From the NCBI GenBank assembly GCA_016281815.1, contig JAEEJK010000122.1, positions 1-63,019 on the forward strand: a stretch of DNA of 63,019 bases, read 5' to 3'. How positions within the stretch are numbered: the first letter of the stretch is position 1; the number at the start of each line of letters is the position of its first letter. The notes below the pieces were generated by a model. The model did not search any database and was not told where the DNA came from. It saw only the letters and a program-made list of their open reading frames with translations. A program made the position numbers and the translations under genes. Origin of the DNA: Prevotella sp. GTDB taxonomy: Bacteria; Bacteroidota; Bacteroidia; Bacteroidales; Bacteroidaceae. Below are positions 8,950 to 17,564 of the stretch, one piece after another.

Positions 8950-10452
8950 CTTCAAATATTTCTTTCCGTGTTGGATGTAGATGCCAGTAGGCAAACCTGA
9001 CAGATTATCTATTGAGTCAGCCACCTTGATGCCAATGATATTGTAGATTGCCGATGAGGAGTCGCCACCATTCACCCTCATTTTGGAGCTGACATGAGTA
9101 CCTGAAAGATCCTCATAAACAGGTCTTATAGGCATACCCACATAGGGGTTCATGATGTAGACGTATTTGGCTGGGGTATCTGTGTAGAACAACGTATTGG
9201 CAAAATTCTGGTCGAATGGATATCTGTTCCCTGTCCATAATCTTCCTGCATGGTCGAACGTAAAGGAGAAGAATATACTCTTTCCGCTGGGTCCTGTTAC
9301 TTTCAGTCCCTTTGCCAGGCGGTTTATTACTAACTCATGTGAGCAACAATGTATCAACTCTTCAGACTCTTCCACTGTGGGTGTATGCCATCCTCCACCC
9401 CAGATGACGTGGGCTGCGTCATACTGTGTTCCGCTGATGCATAAGCCGGTCTCACTGAAATCATACTTGCTGTCCCCCATTTGATAATGAAACCAATAGT
9501 TTTTATATTCATACGATTCTTTCTCCTCCGTCTCTCCCCAAGCGAAAAGGTTGCCTTCTTCCGTTGGCGAAACTGCACCGATGTTGCAGCAGGCCCATCT
9601 CAACCCGCTTGGAAGCCCCAAATCGATGGCATGGGGATGATTGTCGTCGGGGCAATCGAGTTGCACGCTTTTCTTCTCATATTCCGTCACAGCAGTTTCT
9701 GCCATTTCTTCAAAACTTTGGTAGTACAGCCACTTGTTATTATTGTCAAATTCCTTGAGTATTGCGAAATCGAGCAGCGAATGTCGGGGATTCAGATAGA
9801 ACAGAAGAAGTCCCGGGGAGTTGATGCATCCTATCCCCTCCACAATCCGATAACCATTACTTAGCGTCAGCAGACGCCTCCTGATGCCGTCTCCTGTCTC
9901 TAAATAATCCACGGCATCAACGATGACAAGGGCATGCCCCTCAGCATAGCCATAAACGTCGCCAACTTGCTTGTTGAAGTCATAGAGCACCAGCTCGCCA
10001 TCTCCCGTATCTTCGTATGGGACGAAACAGGCATCTCCCACATATCTCCACCAGCAGGTATCGGAAATCAAGCCAAGATATTCATCCTTGTCAACAAGCC
10101 AACGACCGTTGTCTTCACGGATGCCTATATAGGAAGGGTGTGTATGGGGATTGGGATGCGCTACCAAGTAATAGCAGGAATCAGGCATTTCTCCACAGTT
10201 GCCATCATCCTTTGTACGATAGAATTTCACATTCCAATACGTCCTGCCGTTTATTTCTTTGCTTCCCATTACAGAATAGTCCTCATAACTAAAGCGTTTT
10301 CTACAACCACGGGCAAGGAAATCCATGGAGGAAATATCATAAATCCACACTCTCCCTTCATGGAGATAATCTGATCCCTGTGCTTTAGTATCAATGGCAG
10401 CCACAAATAGTAACAAGAAGAGAAAAATGTTTCTAAATAATAGATGCTTCAT
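8947..10452 (-). CDS. secreted tailed protein, paralogue 2, with a FISUMP-like second half
   Basis: The protein has 501 residues with a signal peptide (MKHLLFRNIFLFLLLFVAA). The first half resembles the proteins at 7217 and 14325: it has an LHEGRVW opening, and RRRLLTLSNG and VEGIGCINSPG near residue 200. From about residue 275 comes a fibrobacter-type major paralogous (FISUMP-like) segment with DLGLPSGLRWACCNIG, NLFAWGET and a WHTPTVEE motif. It ends in a GLPTGIYIQHGKKYLK sorting tail. It is the last gene of an apparent operon with the C25 peptidase and S74 genes, with a 13-base gap before it. The function is unknown; surface display is inferred. Confidence 0.72.
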   Translation of the reverse strand: MKHLLFRNIFLFLLLFVAAIDTKAQGSDYLHEGRVWIYDISSMDFLARGCRKRFSYEDYSVMGSKEINGRTYWNVKFYRTKDDGNCGEMPDSCYYLVAHPNPHTHPSYIGIREDNGRWLVDKDEYLGLISDTCWWRYVGDACFVPYEDTGDGELVLYDFNKQVGDVYGYAEGHALVIVDAVDYLETGDGIRRRLLTLSNGYRIVEGIGCINSPGLLLFYLNPRHSLLDFAILKEFDNNNKWLYYQSFEEMAETAVTEYEKKSVQLDCPDDNHPHAIDLGLPSGLRWACCNIGAVSPTEEGNLFAWGETEEKESYEYKNYWFHYQMGDSKYDFSETGLCISGTQYDAAHVIWGGGWHTPTVEESEELIHCCSHELVINRLAKGLKVTGPSGKSIFFSFTFDHAGRLWTGNRYPFDQNFANTLFYTDTPAKYVYIMNPYVGMPIRPVYEDLSGTHVSSKMRVNGGDSSSAIYNIIGIKVADSIDNLSGLPTGIYIQHGKKYLK

Positions 10453-10465
10453 ATTAGCCTGATGT

Positions 10466-12685
10466 TTATTTGATGATTAGCACAGCTCCTTTCTCGCATT
10501 CAAAACAATCCGTGATGGCCGTTCCTCCGGCACCAATCCTAATGCTGAGCTTCGTTCCGCTTTTTACCACCACGGGGCCTATTTCCCCTTGGGGATCTAC
10601 ATACTCTCCTATGACCAATGGGGAATGTTCATAATAGGAGTCAATTGTGAAAGTCTTGTCCTGAATGGATTCAGACTCAGAGTCATAATAAGCTACGTAT
10701 GGGGAAACGTTGTGCCTGTAGATAGACAGATAGAACTTGTCGAGCAATTTGGGAACAGATAATCGGTTGCCTGACGCATTGAATGTCTGAACAAACTCTC
10801 CGTCATCATCAGCAATGGATACGGAATATGTACCAGGGTTGCCGACATTGATGATGATGGAATCGTTTTGGGACTCTATACTCACTTCACCCAATCCAGC
10901 GGGAGTGGATGTCCATATTTCCAAGGACGGGTCTCCTCCGCAAATATAAGAGTAGGCACAGTCCTTCGAAGGAGCATAATTAAAGCCATAATTAATGCTT
11001 TGAATATGGGCGGCATTGTTTAACTCACCTATATGATAGACATTGCTATTCAGCAGCTTGGCAAAAAGATTGGTGTTGTATGTGTCATTGGCATCTGTAT
11101 TTGTTTCTATTGTGGCGCCAATGAAAGCCGCTGCACCATGAGAAGAACGCGTAAACGTCTCAAGCATACAAGTGCTATTGATATTCCCATTATTGCAAGC
11201 CACGCTAAAGAAAACGGCATTGCTGCTCTGGCTCATGCTATCTATCTCCGTGCTGTAGAAAACCTGTCCGTTATAATTCCACATAGTGGCAAATAGGTTC
11301 TCACCGATTCTCATTGTCTTTGCCCAAAAATCGTTTCCTCCATGCCCTCTGTAATTGACAATATTTACCCCGTTGTTGATGGCTTGTATAACGGAATCAT
11401 TAGTCGCATTTGTACCTCCATGTGAAGAGTCTGCGCCATAAGCCTTCTTGAATGTGACAGGTTCAGTATAGTTTCCATTTATTATACCATCGCAGCACAG
11501 CTGATAACCATTGGGAGCATCTTCCAAATGTGCCACCATCAGCACCTGATTTGTCGCATTATAGTATTTTTCATAAGATATGGTCTTGTTCACCATATTG
11601 TTGAACTCATTGACAGAATTGGTGGAAAAACGGCCAATGGCGACATCAGCAATCACATTATCATATCCGCCTAAACACCCATACCAATAATCACTGGCAA
11701 CGCTGCCCGTAGGATAAGCAAATGAGCTGTGTAAGTGAAGGGGTACCTGGTCAGCATCGCCTACGAACAACACATATTTTATTCCCTTTTGCCTTTCCTG
11801 TGCGATATAATACTTGATGGAAGTGTCAGTATTGCCTGTTACCGAGGTAGTCACCACTTTCGTCTTCAAGCCTTTAAGTGATTTCCACCATCTGAATTGT
11901 CTCATAGCTTCACTGTTGAGGATGCCGGTCAATCCCGCTCCCACGATTATCAGGTAATCATATTCGTCGGTGTTGGCATTCCTGAGCATTTCAATTCTCT
12001 CCGTGCTGTTTCCCATGTCCACGTTGTTGAATATGCGGTAGCTGTTGTCAACGATAAGAGGAGAATCGGGATTGTCAGGGATTTGGCTGTGGGAGAAATC
12101 CACCCTGATGACAAATGTTTTCAACACCGACAGCTTTTGTGTGAAAGCATAGTATTTAAAGGGGCATACCGCTATATTGACATAGCTAATACCCCTCCAT
12201 TTCATTTCTTCTCCCACATGCAACAAGTCAGGAAGGAAAGGTTTTGCGTAAATATCCTCATCATATTTGAACTCTTTTGCAGTCTCGCTCTCTAAGCGAG
12301 GCTCCTGTGCTGGATAAACCAAACCCATACTTAAATCTTCCCATGATTCCTCTTCTATTGAGACTACATGCGTAGCACCGGAAGGAATGGCAACGGATTG
12401 TGTAATAACAGGCAATGCTGGTGTCCCTGCATAAGTCAGGCGTTGGTTGCCCTCTAAAAACAGATGATGATAGGCAATGTTTCCATTGCTCTCCACTTGG
12501 TCATAAAGACCGTTGACGGTGATTCTCACTTTATAGCAAGTGACAGAAGACTCCAATATATCGTAGGTCAAGGCATCCTTCTGCAGCAAATTGCCGCCTA
12601 CAGGCACCCAGCCATTGTGATATGACTCACAATTGGCTGACGAAAAAAGGGAAACAGCCCATATAAATACAATGATTCTTTTCAT
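10466..12685 (-). CDS. C25 family (gingipain-like) cysteine peptidase
   Basis: The protein has 739 residues with a signal peptide of about 19. A propeptide-like beta region (to about 225) precedes the C25 caspase-like domain (about 230-590). The catalytic pair is visible as His448 in VNYRGHGGNDFW and Cys497 in AVFFSVACNNGN. After the domain there are Ig-like strands and a short end, FECEKGAVLIIK, which may replace a full sorting domain. C25 members include gingipains and the PorU sortase; this one lacks the length and obvious partners of PorU, so a secreted peptidase is more likely. It lies between two probable T9SS cargo genes with 13-base gaps on both sides. The substrate is unknown. Confidence 0.85.
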   Translation of the reverse strand: MKRIIVFIWAVSLFSSANCESYHNGWVPVGGNLLQKDALTYDILESSVTCYKVRITVNGLYDQVESNGNIAYHHLFLEGNQRLTYAGTPALPVITQSVAIPSGATHVVSIEEESWEDLSMGLVYPAQEPRLESETAKEFKYDEDIYAKPFLPDLLHVGEEMKWRGISYVNIAVCPFKYYAFTQKLSVLKTFVIRVDFSHSQIPDNPDSPLIVDNSYRIFNNVDMGNSTERIEMLRNANTDEYDYLIIVGAGLTGILNSEAMRQFRWWKSLKGLKTKVVTTSVTGNTDTSIKYYIAQERQKGIKYVLFVGDADQVPLHLHSSFAYPTGSVASDYWYGCLGGYDNVIADVAIGRFSTNSVNEFNNMVNKTISYEKYYNATNQVLMVAHLEDAPNGYQLCCDGIINGNYTEPVTFKKAYGADSSHGGTNATNDSVIQAINNGVNIVNYRGHGGNDFWAKTMRIGENLFATMWNYNGQVFYSTEIDSMSQSSNAVFFSVACNNGNINSTCMLETFTRSSHGAAAFIGATIETNTDANDTYNTNLFAKLLNSNVYHIGELNNAAHIQSINYGFNYAPSKDCAYSYICGGDPSLEIWTSTPAGLGEVSIESQNDSIIINVGNPGTYSVSIADDDGEFVQTFNASGNRLSVPKLLDKFYLSIYRHNVSPYVAYYDSESESIQDKTFTIDSYYEHSPLVIGEYVDPQGEIGPVVVKSGTKLSIRIGAGGTAITDCFECEKGAVLIIK

Positions 12686-12698
12686 GGCTAATAAAAGA

Positions 12699-13901
12699 CT
12701 ATTTCGATAGAATCATCCTTTTGGTGTCAATTTCCTGTCCATTGACAATGAGTGAATACAGGAATATGCCCTCACCCAGTTCATAGCAGTTTACAGAAAC
12801 GCTTTCCATGCCTTTTGAGACGGGTACTTTCTTGAGTTGCTTTCCCGTCATGTCAAAGATACAGATAGAAGCATCCTTGGCTTCATCTGACAACTTGAAG
12901 CGGATGATTGTTTTCTCCCGGAAAGGATTGGGCGAGTTCTGGTACAGTATGTTTCTGTCTGCTGAACTGAAAGCCGGTGCAGCGGCAGTTTGCGGCATCC
13001 TTTTCGTGTTTCCGCCCTCGGATTTCAGCTCGTCTATCTCTTGCTTCAACACCTGTATGGAACGGACGAGCAGGGGAACCAGTTCGATATAGTTCACCGA
13101 AAGATAACCATCCTGCCCTTCCGTTACCAGGTTGGGATAGATTTCCTTCAGTTCCTGGGCTGAGAGGCCGAAGTGGAGGCGGGAGGCCATCTCTTCCTCG
13201 TCTTTTTTCATCATTTCATAAGAAGCCCTCACATCATCTGACATTTCACCAAGGTTTTCCGGAGACTTTTCGTCAAGTCGGCTTTTGTGATTGTATTCCA
13301 GCACATTCATCCTGAGCAGGTTGTCAAGCGTCAGTGTTCCGTCCTCGTCATTGCGGGCCATTGACTCTACATTTTCATTTAGCCTATCATCTGAAGGTGT
13401 GTAAATCGCATTGGTTGTCATAGCTCCATAAATATTTACGGGGCCGTGGAAATAACCTGCATATATGCCTTGAATATTGTCCGGATTAGAGTAAACATAC
13501 GAATAGTTGGTTCCATATATACCAGCACCACCTGAATTTGAGTTTGGACTGCCGAATGATACCATTCCGCTAACACCATAGTTTCGGCCATGGTTAATGT
13601 TAATTTCTGTTATACCAAGAACTCCGAAATTAATATCTGAATTAGAATTTTGACTGGAACAGGCATAACCTTCAACCGCAATATTATAACAATTCGCTTT
13701 TGCATCTGGCTTAGCAGCAACACCAATATTAGGGATGCTATAGCCTGTATGAAAATATGGATTGTACCCAATTGACAGATTTGGAACAAAATTAGAATTA
13801 GGCGTAGCAATAGCCACATTGCCGTCGGGATTGACAAGCAATTGTGCATGGGCGTTGATAGCCAATGCCACTATTAAAATGGGAAAAAGAATTCTTTTCA
13901 T
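12699..13901 (-). CDS. S74 (chaperone of endosialidase) tail-fibre-type protein with T9SS type A domain
   Basis: The protein has 400 residues. After the signal peptide (MKRILFPILIVALAINAHAQ) comes a Gly/Asn-rich fibre-like region, then a peptidase S74 intramolecular chaperone domain from about residue 170 (TPSDDRLNENV, the usual S-D-x-R-L-K-E-N-I block; later LSAQELKEIYPNLV), a short coiled coil, and a C-terminal T9SS type A sorting domain from about 325 (NSPNPF, ICIFDMTGKQLKKV, GIFLYSLIVNG). S74 domains trimerise phage fibres and cut themselves off. Here the module sits in a cellular secreted protein, so a surface fibre is plausible. The start at 13901 is set by the signal peptide. Confidence 0.82.
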   Translation of the reverse strand: MKRILFPILIVALAINAHAQLLVNPDGNVAIATPNSNFVPNLSIGYNPYFHTGYSIPNIGVAAKPDAKANCYNIAVEGYACSSQNSNSDINFGVLGITEININHGRNYGVSGMVSFGSPNSNSGGAGIYGTNYSYVYSNPDNIQGIYAGYFHGPVNIYGAMTTNAIYTPSDDRLNENVESMARNDEDGTLTLDNLLRMNVLEYNHKSRLDEKSPENLGEMSDDVRASYEMMKKDEEEMASRLHFGLSAQELKEIYPNLVTEGQDGYLSVNYIELVPLLVRSIQVLKQEIDELKSEGGNTKRMPQTAAAPAFSSADRNILYQNSPNPFREKTIIRFKLSDEAKDASICIFDMTGKQLKKVPVSKGMESVSVNCYELGEGIFLYSLIVNGQEIDTKRMILSK

Positions 13902-14059
13902 AGTTTGAAATTTATGTGAATAATACAAATAAGCCTGTGTATGATGATTATCTATTGATTTATTTCAATCTAATACATGTATCTATGATAGTAACAATAT
14001 CAATAAATACCGTTTCATCGTTATTTCTTTTTCAGTTTCCAGTTGATTCTGACATATTG

Positions 14060-14091
14060 CAAAATTAAAAAGAAAAGATTACCTTGCCAAA
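14060..14091 (-). promoter_or_regulatory. promoter of the S74-C25-FISUMP operon
   Basis: On the minus strand TTTG (14091-14088), 20 bases, then TAATTTTG (14067-14060) is a full consensus match. The leader to the ATG at 13901 would be about 155 bases, long enough for leader regulation. I saw no known riboswitch in it. Confidence 0.7.
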
Positions 14092-14107
14092 TTTTCATGT
14101 GGTTATC

Positions 14108-14330
14108 TGTTGAGGTTTGAGATTTGAGATTTGAGATTTGAGGTTTGTGATAACCACTGTATGAGAGGAAACAGGCTTGCGCCTGTGCGGTCTTTCTTTA
14201 GACCCTGCGGGTAAAAATGGCGGGGCCGAGCGGACGAGCAACAGACCCTACAGCCAAGAATGCCGATGCTCAGGGTAGAGACGCGATGCATCGCGTCCGC
14301 CAACTATGAATTATGAACTATGAATTACCT
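14108..14330. repeat. composite intergenic repeat, copy 2
   Basis: This is a second copy of the 8728-8949 element. It has TTTGAGA heptamers (14111-14150), an ACAGGCTTGCGCCTGT hairpin, the same GC-rich middle, the GACGCGATGCATCGCGTC palindrome, and ACTATGA/ATTATGA heptamers that run to the stop of the next gene. Confidence 0.85.
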
Positions 14331-15704
14331 CATCCTTTTCCTGCCGTTTTGGATGTAAACTCCTTTCTGCGGGATGCCGTTCAGTCGGCGGCCTTGGAGG
14401 TCGTGAATGGCTTTGGTGAGGATGTCTCCTTTTGGGTGTGGAAGGATATTGTCCAAAACCATGTCGCCATTTTCATAGACAGAATCAATGCCGCCTTCCT
14501 TGTTGACATAGCAGAAGGAAGCAAGCGTGCCTTTAGTGTCGAGGGCTTGTCCTTCCTCCGTGTTCTGGTAGGCAAATAGTCCGAGTGGGGAGTTGATGCA
14601 GCCGATTCCCTCCACGATGACGAGGCCGTTGGTCAGCAACAGCGTCTTGCGGCTGATGCCGTCGCGGGTGGTCAGGGTGCCCGTATCCTTGACATACACC
14701 TCGCCCTTGCAGGGATATCTGTCTCCCACACCGAGGGTAAAGTCATAGAGAAGGAGGTGGTAATATGCGACTCTTCCTTCCCTTGTCTTGTAAGGACTGC
14801 TGATTTCCGGATGGATGTCATTCAAGTAACGATCAAAGTAGTCTTCTGCGATATATACCCTGCCTCCTTTCTCATACAGGGCAAGTTCATGGTTGGAACC
14901 CTCCATGTTATTGCCTGTAACAGTCTTGATATTTAGGAGGACATGGGGAAGATACCCCCCAGCGATCATCACCTTAACCTCCTTTCGCGTGATGGTCTCA
15001 CTGAGCGGAGAGGAAGATTCTTTACTGCTCAGAATGGGATATGACCACATGGGACTGAAGGAAAGCATCCGAAGATTATACCGTTCTGCCTCCTCAGAGA
15101 ACAGCCTTGAGTCGCAGATGACATCCTCACCTTCCCGGAAATCCAACAGGCGCGTGAATGGAAGATAAGACTCATAAGGAAAACTATAGAATCCTTTCTC
15201 TCCGCCGATGCCCTCTATCCATTGGCCTACATACCCGTCGTGCTGAACTTGTGGATAATGGACATATTCTTGTGTGATATTCAAGAAAGTCACGCGGCGC
15301 AGCTTCCTTTCTCTCAGGCATAGCGTGTCCACCGCTGTCACCACCAAGGTGTCGCATGGCTCGCGTCCCCACCTGATGGTGTCGCCTACATTGGCTCCGA
15401 AGTCATAATAGAGATAGAAACCATCATTCTGACTGTCATACAAAAGGATGCGTTTGCCCTCCTGATAAAGACAGGCAAAAGAAGTCGTGACTCCATTCGA
15501 TGTTTTATTGGTCTTGTAGTGATATCTCAACACCTTGCATGCCTTCCCACCTACAACAGTGTCACCGTCAATAAACATATATCCAGAATAATCATTATGA
15601 TAGAGGTTCCACGTCGAGCCGTCTGCCAAGAAATTCATTTCCTGACAGTTGGCATGCAAGGCAACACTTGCGGACAGAAGAATAAGGAGGAGAGTTCTTT
15701 TCAT
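14325..15704 (-). CDS. secreted protein of unknown function with sorting tail, paralogue 3
   Basis: The protein has 459 residues; the ATG at 15704 (MKRTLLLILLSASVAL) gives a signal peptide. It has two half-repeats with D-G-D-T-V-[VI]-GG, VGDTIRWG/VGDRYPCKG and W-[IV]-EGIGG or VEGIGCINSP segments. The tail is DLQGRRLNGIPQKGVYIQNG plus basic residues, almost the same as at 7217. No known catalytic motif is seen. The near-identical tails and flanking repeats suggest this family spread by local duplication. The function is unknown. Confidence 0.7.
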   Translation of the reverse strand: MKRTLLLILLSASVALHANCQEMNFLADGSTWNLYHNDYSGYMFIDGDTVVGGKACKVLRYHYKTNKTSNGVTTSFACLYQEGKRILLYDSQNDGFYLYYDFGANVGDTIRWGREPCDTLVVTAVDTLCLRERKLRRVTFLNITQEYVHYPQVQHDGYVGQWIEGIGGEKGFYSFPYESYLPFTRLLDFREGEDVICDSRLFSEEAERYNLRMLSFSPMWSYPILSSKESSSPLSETITRKEVKVMIAGGYLPHVLLNIKTVTGNNMEGSNHELALYEKGGRVYIAEDYFDRYLNDIHPEISSPYKTREGRVAYYHLLLYDFTLGVGDRYPCKGEVYVKDTGTLTTRDGISRKTLLLTNGLVIVEGIGCINSPLGLFAYQNTEEGQALDTKGTLASFCYVNKEGGIDSVYENGDMVLDNILPHPKGDILTKAIHDLQGRRLNGIPQKGVYIQNGRKRMR

Positions 15705-15770
15705 TTTCAGTATTGTATGATTCCGTTTGTGACTTCCATATTGGCACCGAAAGGATGGTAAATCCATCTT

Positions 15771-15989
15771 TTACATTTTTATGTATTCCATCATCACCTG
15801 ATACATCTTCTCATAATCTAAGACAAATATGAAGATGGCGATGCTTACCATCAAGATAATCAATCCATAAACGATTCCTGCCGAATTCTTTTCCTTGACG
15901 GCATGGTAAATGGTTTTTATTTCTCGGATTATCGAGACAAGCAATACCACAATAATAATGAGATGGATGATAAACAAAAAAGCACTCAT
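15771..15989 (-). CDS. small two-helix membrane protein next to the bacteriocin-like lipoprotein
   Basis: This 72-residue protein has two strong membrane helices (about 2-21 and 39-58) joined by a basic loop with HAVKEKN, and a short C-terminal end. The ATG at 15989 (MSAFLFII) is preferred over 16031, which would overlap the upstream gene. It starts 13 bases after the lipoprotein gene and shares its AT-rich base use. Small two-helix proteins beside secreted toxins are often immunity proteins. No family is recognised, so that role is only a hypothesis. Confidence 0.55.
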   Translation of the reverse strand: MSAFLFIIHLIIIVVLLVSIIREIKTIYHAVKEKNSAGIVYGLIILMVSIAIFIFVLDYEKMYQVMMEYIKM

Positions 15990-16002
15990 AAATTCCAAAT
16001 TA

Positions 16003-16860
16003 TTAGCCCCACATACACCATGCAAACTCACCTAACGCAATAGTCACACCAACCGGCCCCATCATTTTTTTGGCTATTGTCTTAAAAGCTTTTTTTATAG
16101 CAGTTTTTCCCCATGTTTTAATAGTGCTATTCGCAGAACTAAAGCCAAAGTCGGCTCCAAGTGCTTTAAGAGCACATTCTCCCACATGCCCCCAATCTAC
16201 AGAACTTTGAGCAAATGTAGGTATGCATAAAAAATGATAGAAAACATGGCCTTTATCTTGAAGATAAGTCAGTTCTTGGGTTGTTTCTTCGAATGAGGAG
16301 ACCCCAATAACAAGGCGTACCAATTCTGATTCATCCATGTTGTTCTCTTCAAGCATTTCCTTAATTTCTGTATCTGAGAATCCTTTGGAATATAGATATT
16401 CTTTGCTTTTTGCTATTAATGGATTGAGAGCTTGTCTTGCTTTTGACTCGGAAAACATAATAGTATAGTCACTATTACCTGAGAACTCTGTACTGATTTC
16501 TATGCCAGTTGAGGCAACTAATGAGAGTATATCTTTGACATTATTGACATCATCCAACTGCGTTTTAAGATTTTGAACAATTATGTCTGTATTTCTCGGT
16601 GCTGTTATATAAATGGCAACATCATCGTCTTTCGAAATCTGAACATTTAGAATACTACTATTATTATGACCTGCATTTTTTACAGGGGAAATGTCTGTTG
16701 ATATAATTTCATCATAGTTTGAATGGCAGAAAGATAAAAAATCTTTAGCTTGTTTTGAGCCACTAATAGTTTGATTTGTGTCAGAGCAAGAATAAAGTAA
16801 TAATTCAGCTAAGCAACCACAAATAAAAATGGTAAAGAAACCTTTAATTAATTTTCTCAT
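16003..16860 (-). CDS. lipoprotein with a bacteriocin-like cationic glycine-rich C-terminus
   Basis: The protein has 285 residues. A lipoprotein signal ends in LLYSC (Cys25). Residues about 40-215 form a mixed domain that I do not recognise. The C-terminal 60 residues change character: WGHVGECALKALGADFGF, then a Lys-rich helix (TAIKKAFKTIAKKMMGP) and a hydrophobic Gly-containing end, GVTIALGEFAWCMWG, with paired Cys. This resembles the mature part of class II-type bacteriocins or pore-forming peptides. The gene is clearly richer in A+T than its neighbours, a sign of possible transfer. It could instead be an ordinary surface lipoprotein with an amphipathic tail. Confidence 0.6.
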   Translation of the reverse strand: MRKLIKGFFTIFICGCLAELLLYSCSDTNQTISGSKQAKDFLSFCHSNYDEIISTDISPVKNAGHNNSSILNVQISKDDDVAIYITAPRNTDIIVQNLKTQLDDVNNVKDILSLVASTGIEISTEFSGNSDYTIMFSESKARQALNPLIAKSKEYLYSKGFSDTEIKEMLEENNMDESELVRLVIGVSSFEETTQELTYLQDKGHVFYHFLCIPTFAQSSVDWGHVGECALKALGADFGFSSANSTIKTWGKTAIKKAFKTIAKKMMGPVGVTIALGEFAWCMWG

Positions 16861-16912
16861 AATACTTATGTTTGATTTGGTTAAATTAAAACAATGAGGA
16901 TAATTATTTATT

Positions 16913-17080
16913 TCATGATACGAGACTACCGTAGGTCTTGTTGCCCACGCTGAGCGGTATGGCGGATGTCGTCTGGGTGCTCTTCACGCCCACGTTACCG
17001 TTGGAATAGACGCACAGCTGGGCATGGGAATGGATGCAGCACAGCAGTGCCGCCGCGAAGAAGAATAATAGTCTTTTCAT
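16913..17080 (-). pseudogene. truncated S74/tail-fibre-type secreted protein (55 codons)
   Basis: A short open frame begins with a signal peptide (MKRLLFFFAAALLCCIHSHA) and continues QLCVYSNGNVGVKSTQ before stopping after 55 codons. The start matches the beginning of the intact S74 protein at 12699-13901 (signal peptide, AQL, then GNVAI/GNVGV). The rest of a fibre gene is missing, and the AT-rich lipoprotein gene lies downstream instead. It is best read as the 5' remnant of a paralogue cut by recombination. Confidence 0.6.
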
Positions 17081-17122
17081 GCCGGTGAAGTTTTATGATT
17101 TCTTGTGATTCCTGATATATTA

Positions 17123-17491
17123 TTATAATGTGATTTCACCCACGAAGCAGTAGATGCCTATATATAGCCGTAGTTCAAAGGTGCCGGAGAGAGAGGACGG
17201 GAGCACAACCTGGGTGTCCGTATCATAGACAATGGTTGTGAAAACCACATTGTCGTCCTCATCGGTCAGCGTGAGGAGGAACTCTGCATGGGAACCTGTG
17301 AAATACAATGTGTGGCCGTAAATACTCACTTCAGGAGGGGTGATGGGTGTTTTGGGGCCAGAGGGTAATTGGGAGCCTGTACCTACATATTCTGTTGTGA
17401 AACTGATGGATGTCCCGTCTCCTGGGGTCTGTGCTGCCATTGTAACGAATACGAAACTCAGAAGAATGGTTGTCATAACTTGTTTTGTCAT
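17123..17491 (-). CDS. DUF3244-like small secreted protein
   Basis: The protein has 122 residues with a signal peptide (MTKQVMTTILLSFVFVTMAAQ), a Pro-rich linker and one Ig-like beta domain: EVSIYGHTLYF, LLTLTDEDDNVVFTT and LSGTFELRLYIGIYCFVGEI. This is the DUF3244 pattern common in Bacteroidetes. It lies downstream of, and in the same direction as, the TPR/HTH regulator gene, and regularly spaced repeats precede it, so regulation by that protein is plausible but unproven. Confidence 0.65.
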   Translation of the reverse strand: MTKQVMTTILLSFVFVTMAAQTPGDGTSISFTTEYVGTGSQLPSGPKTPITPPEVSIYGHTLYFTGSHAEFLLTLTDEDDNVVFTTIVYDTDTQVVLPSSLSGTFELRLYIGIYCFVGEITL

Positions 17492-17518
17492 AATTTTACT
17501 TTTTGGTTAAACGTGCTC

Positions 17519-17526
17519 CAAAATTA
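17519..17526 (-). promoter_or_regulatory. -7 element TAATTTTG of the DUF3244 gene
   Basis: TAATTTTG on the minus strand lies 27 bases upstream of the ATG at 17491. The -33 position has TTTC rather than TTTG, a weak element that would fit activator dependence. Confidence 0.5.
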
Positions 17527-17564
17527 TAAAAAAGTGTTTTGATGAAAAAATATGCGAGGCACAA

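Noticed and set aside
13902..14059. Riboswitch in the long leader of the S74 operon
   Set aside because: No known riboswitch core or clear stem series could be recognised.
14103..14303. 66-codon minus frame
   Set aside because: It consists entirely of the composite repeat.
15747..15773. Hairpin at the end of the two-helix membrane protein gene
   Set aside because: The stem has a wobble pair, only three T follow on the minus strand, and it overlaps the stop codon; too weak to call a terminator.
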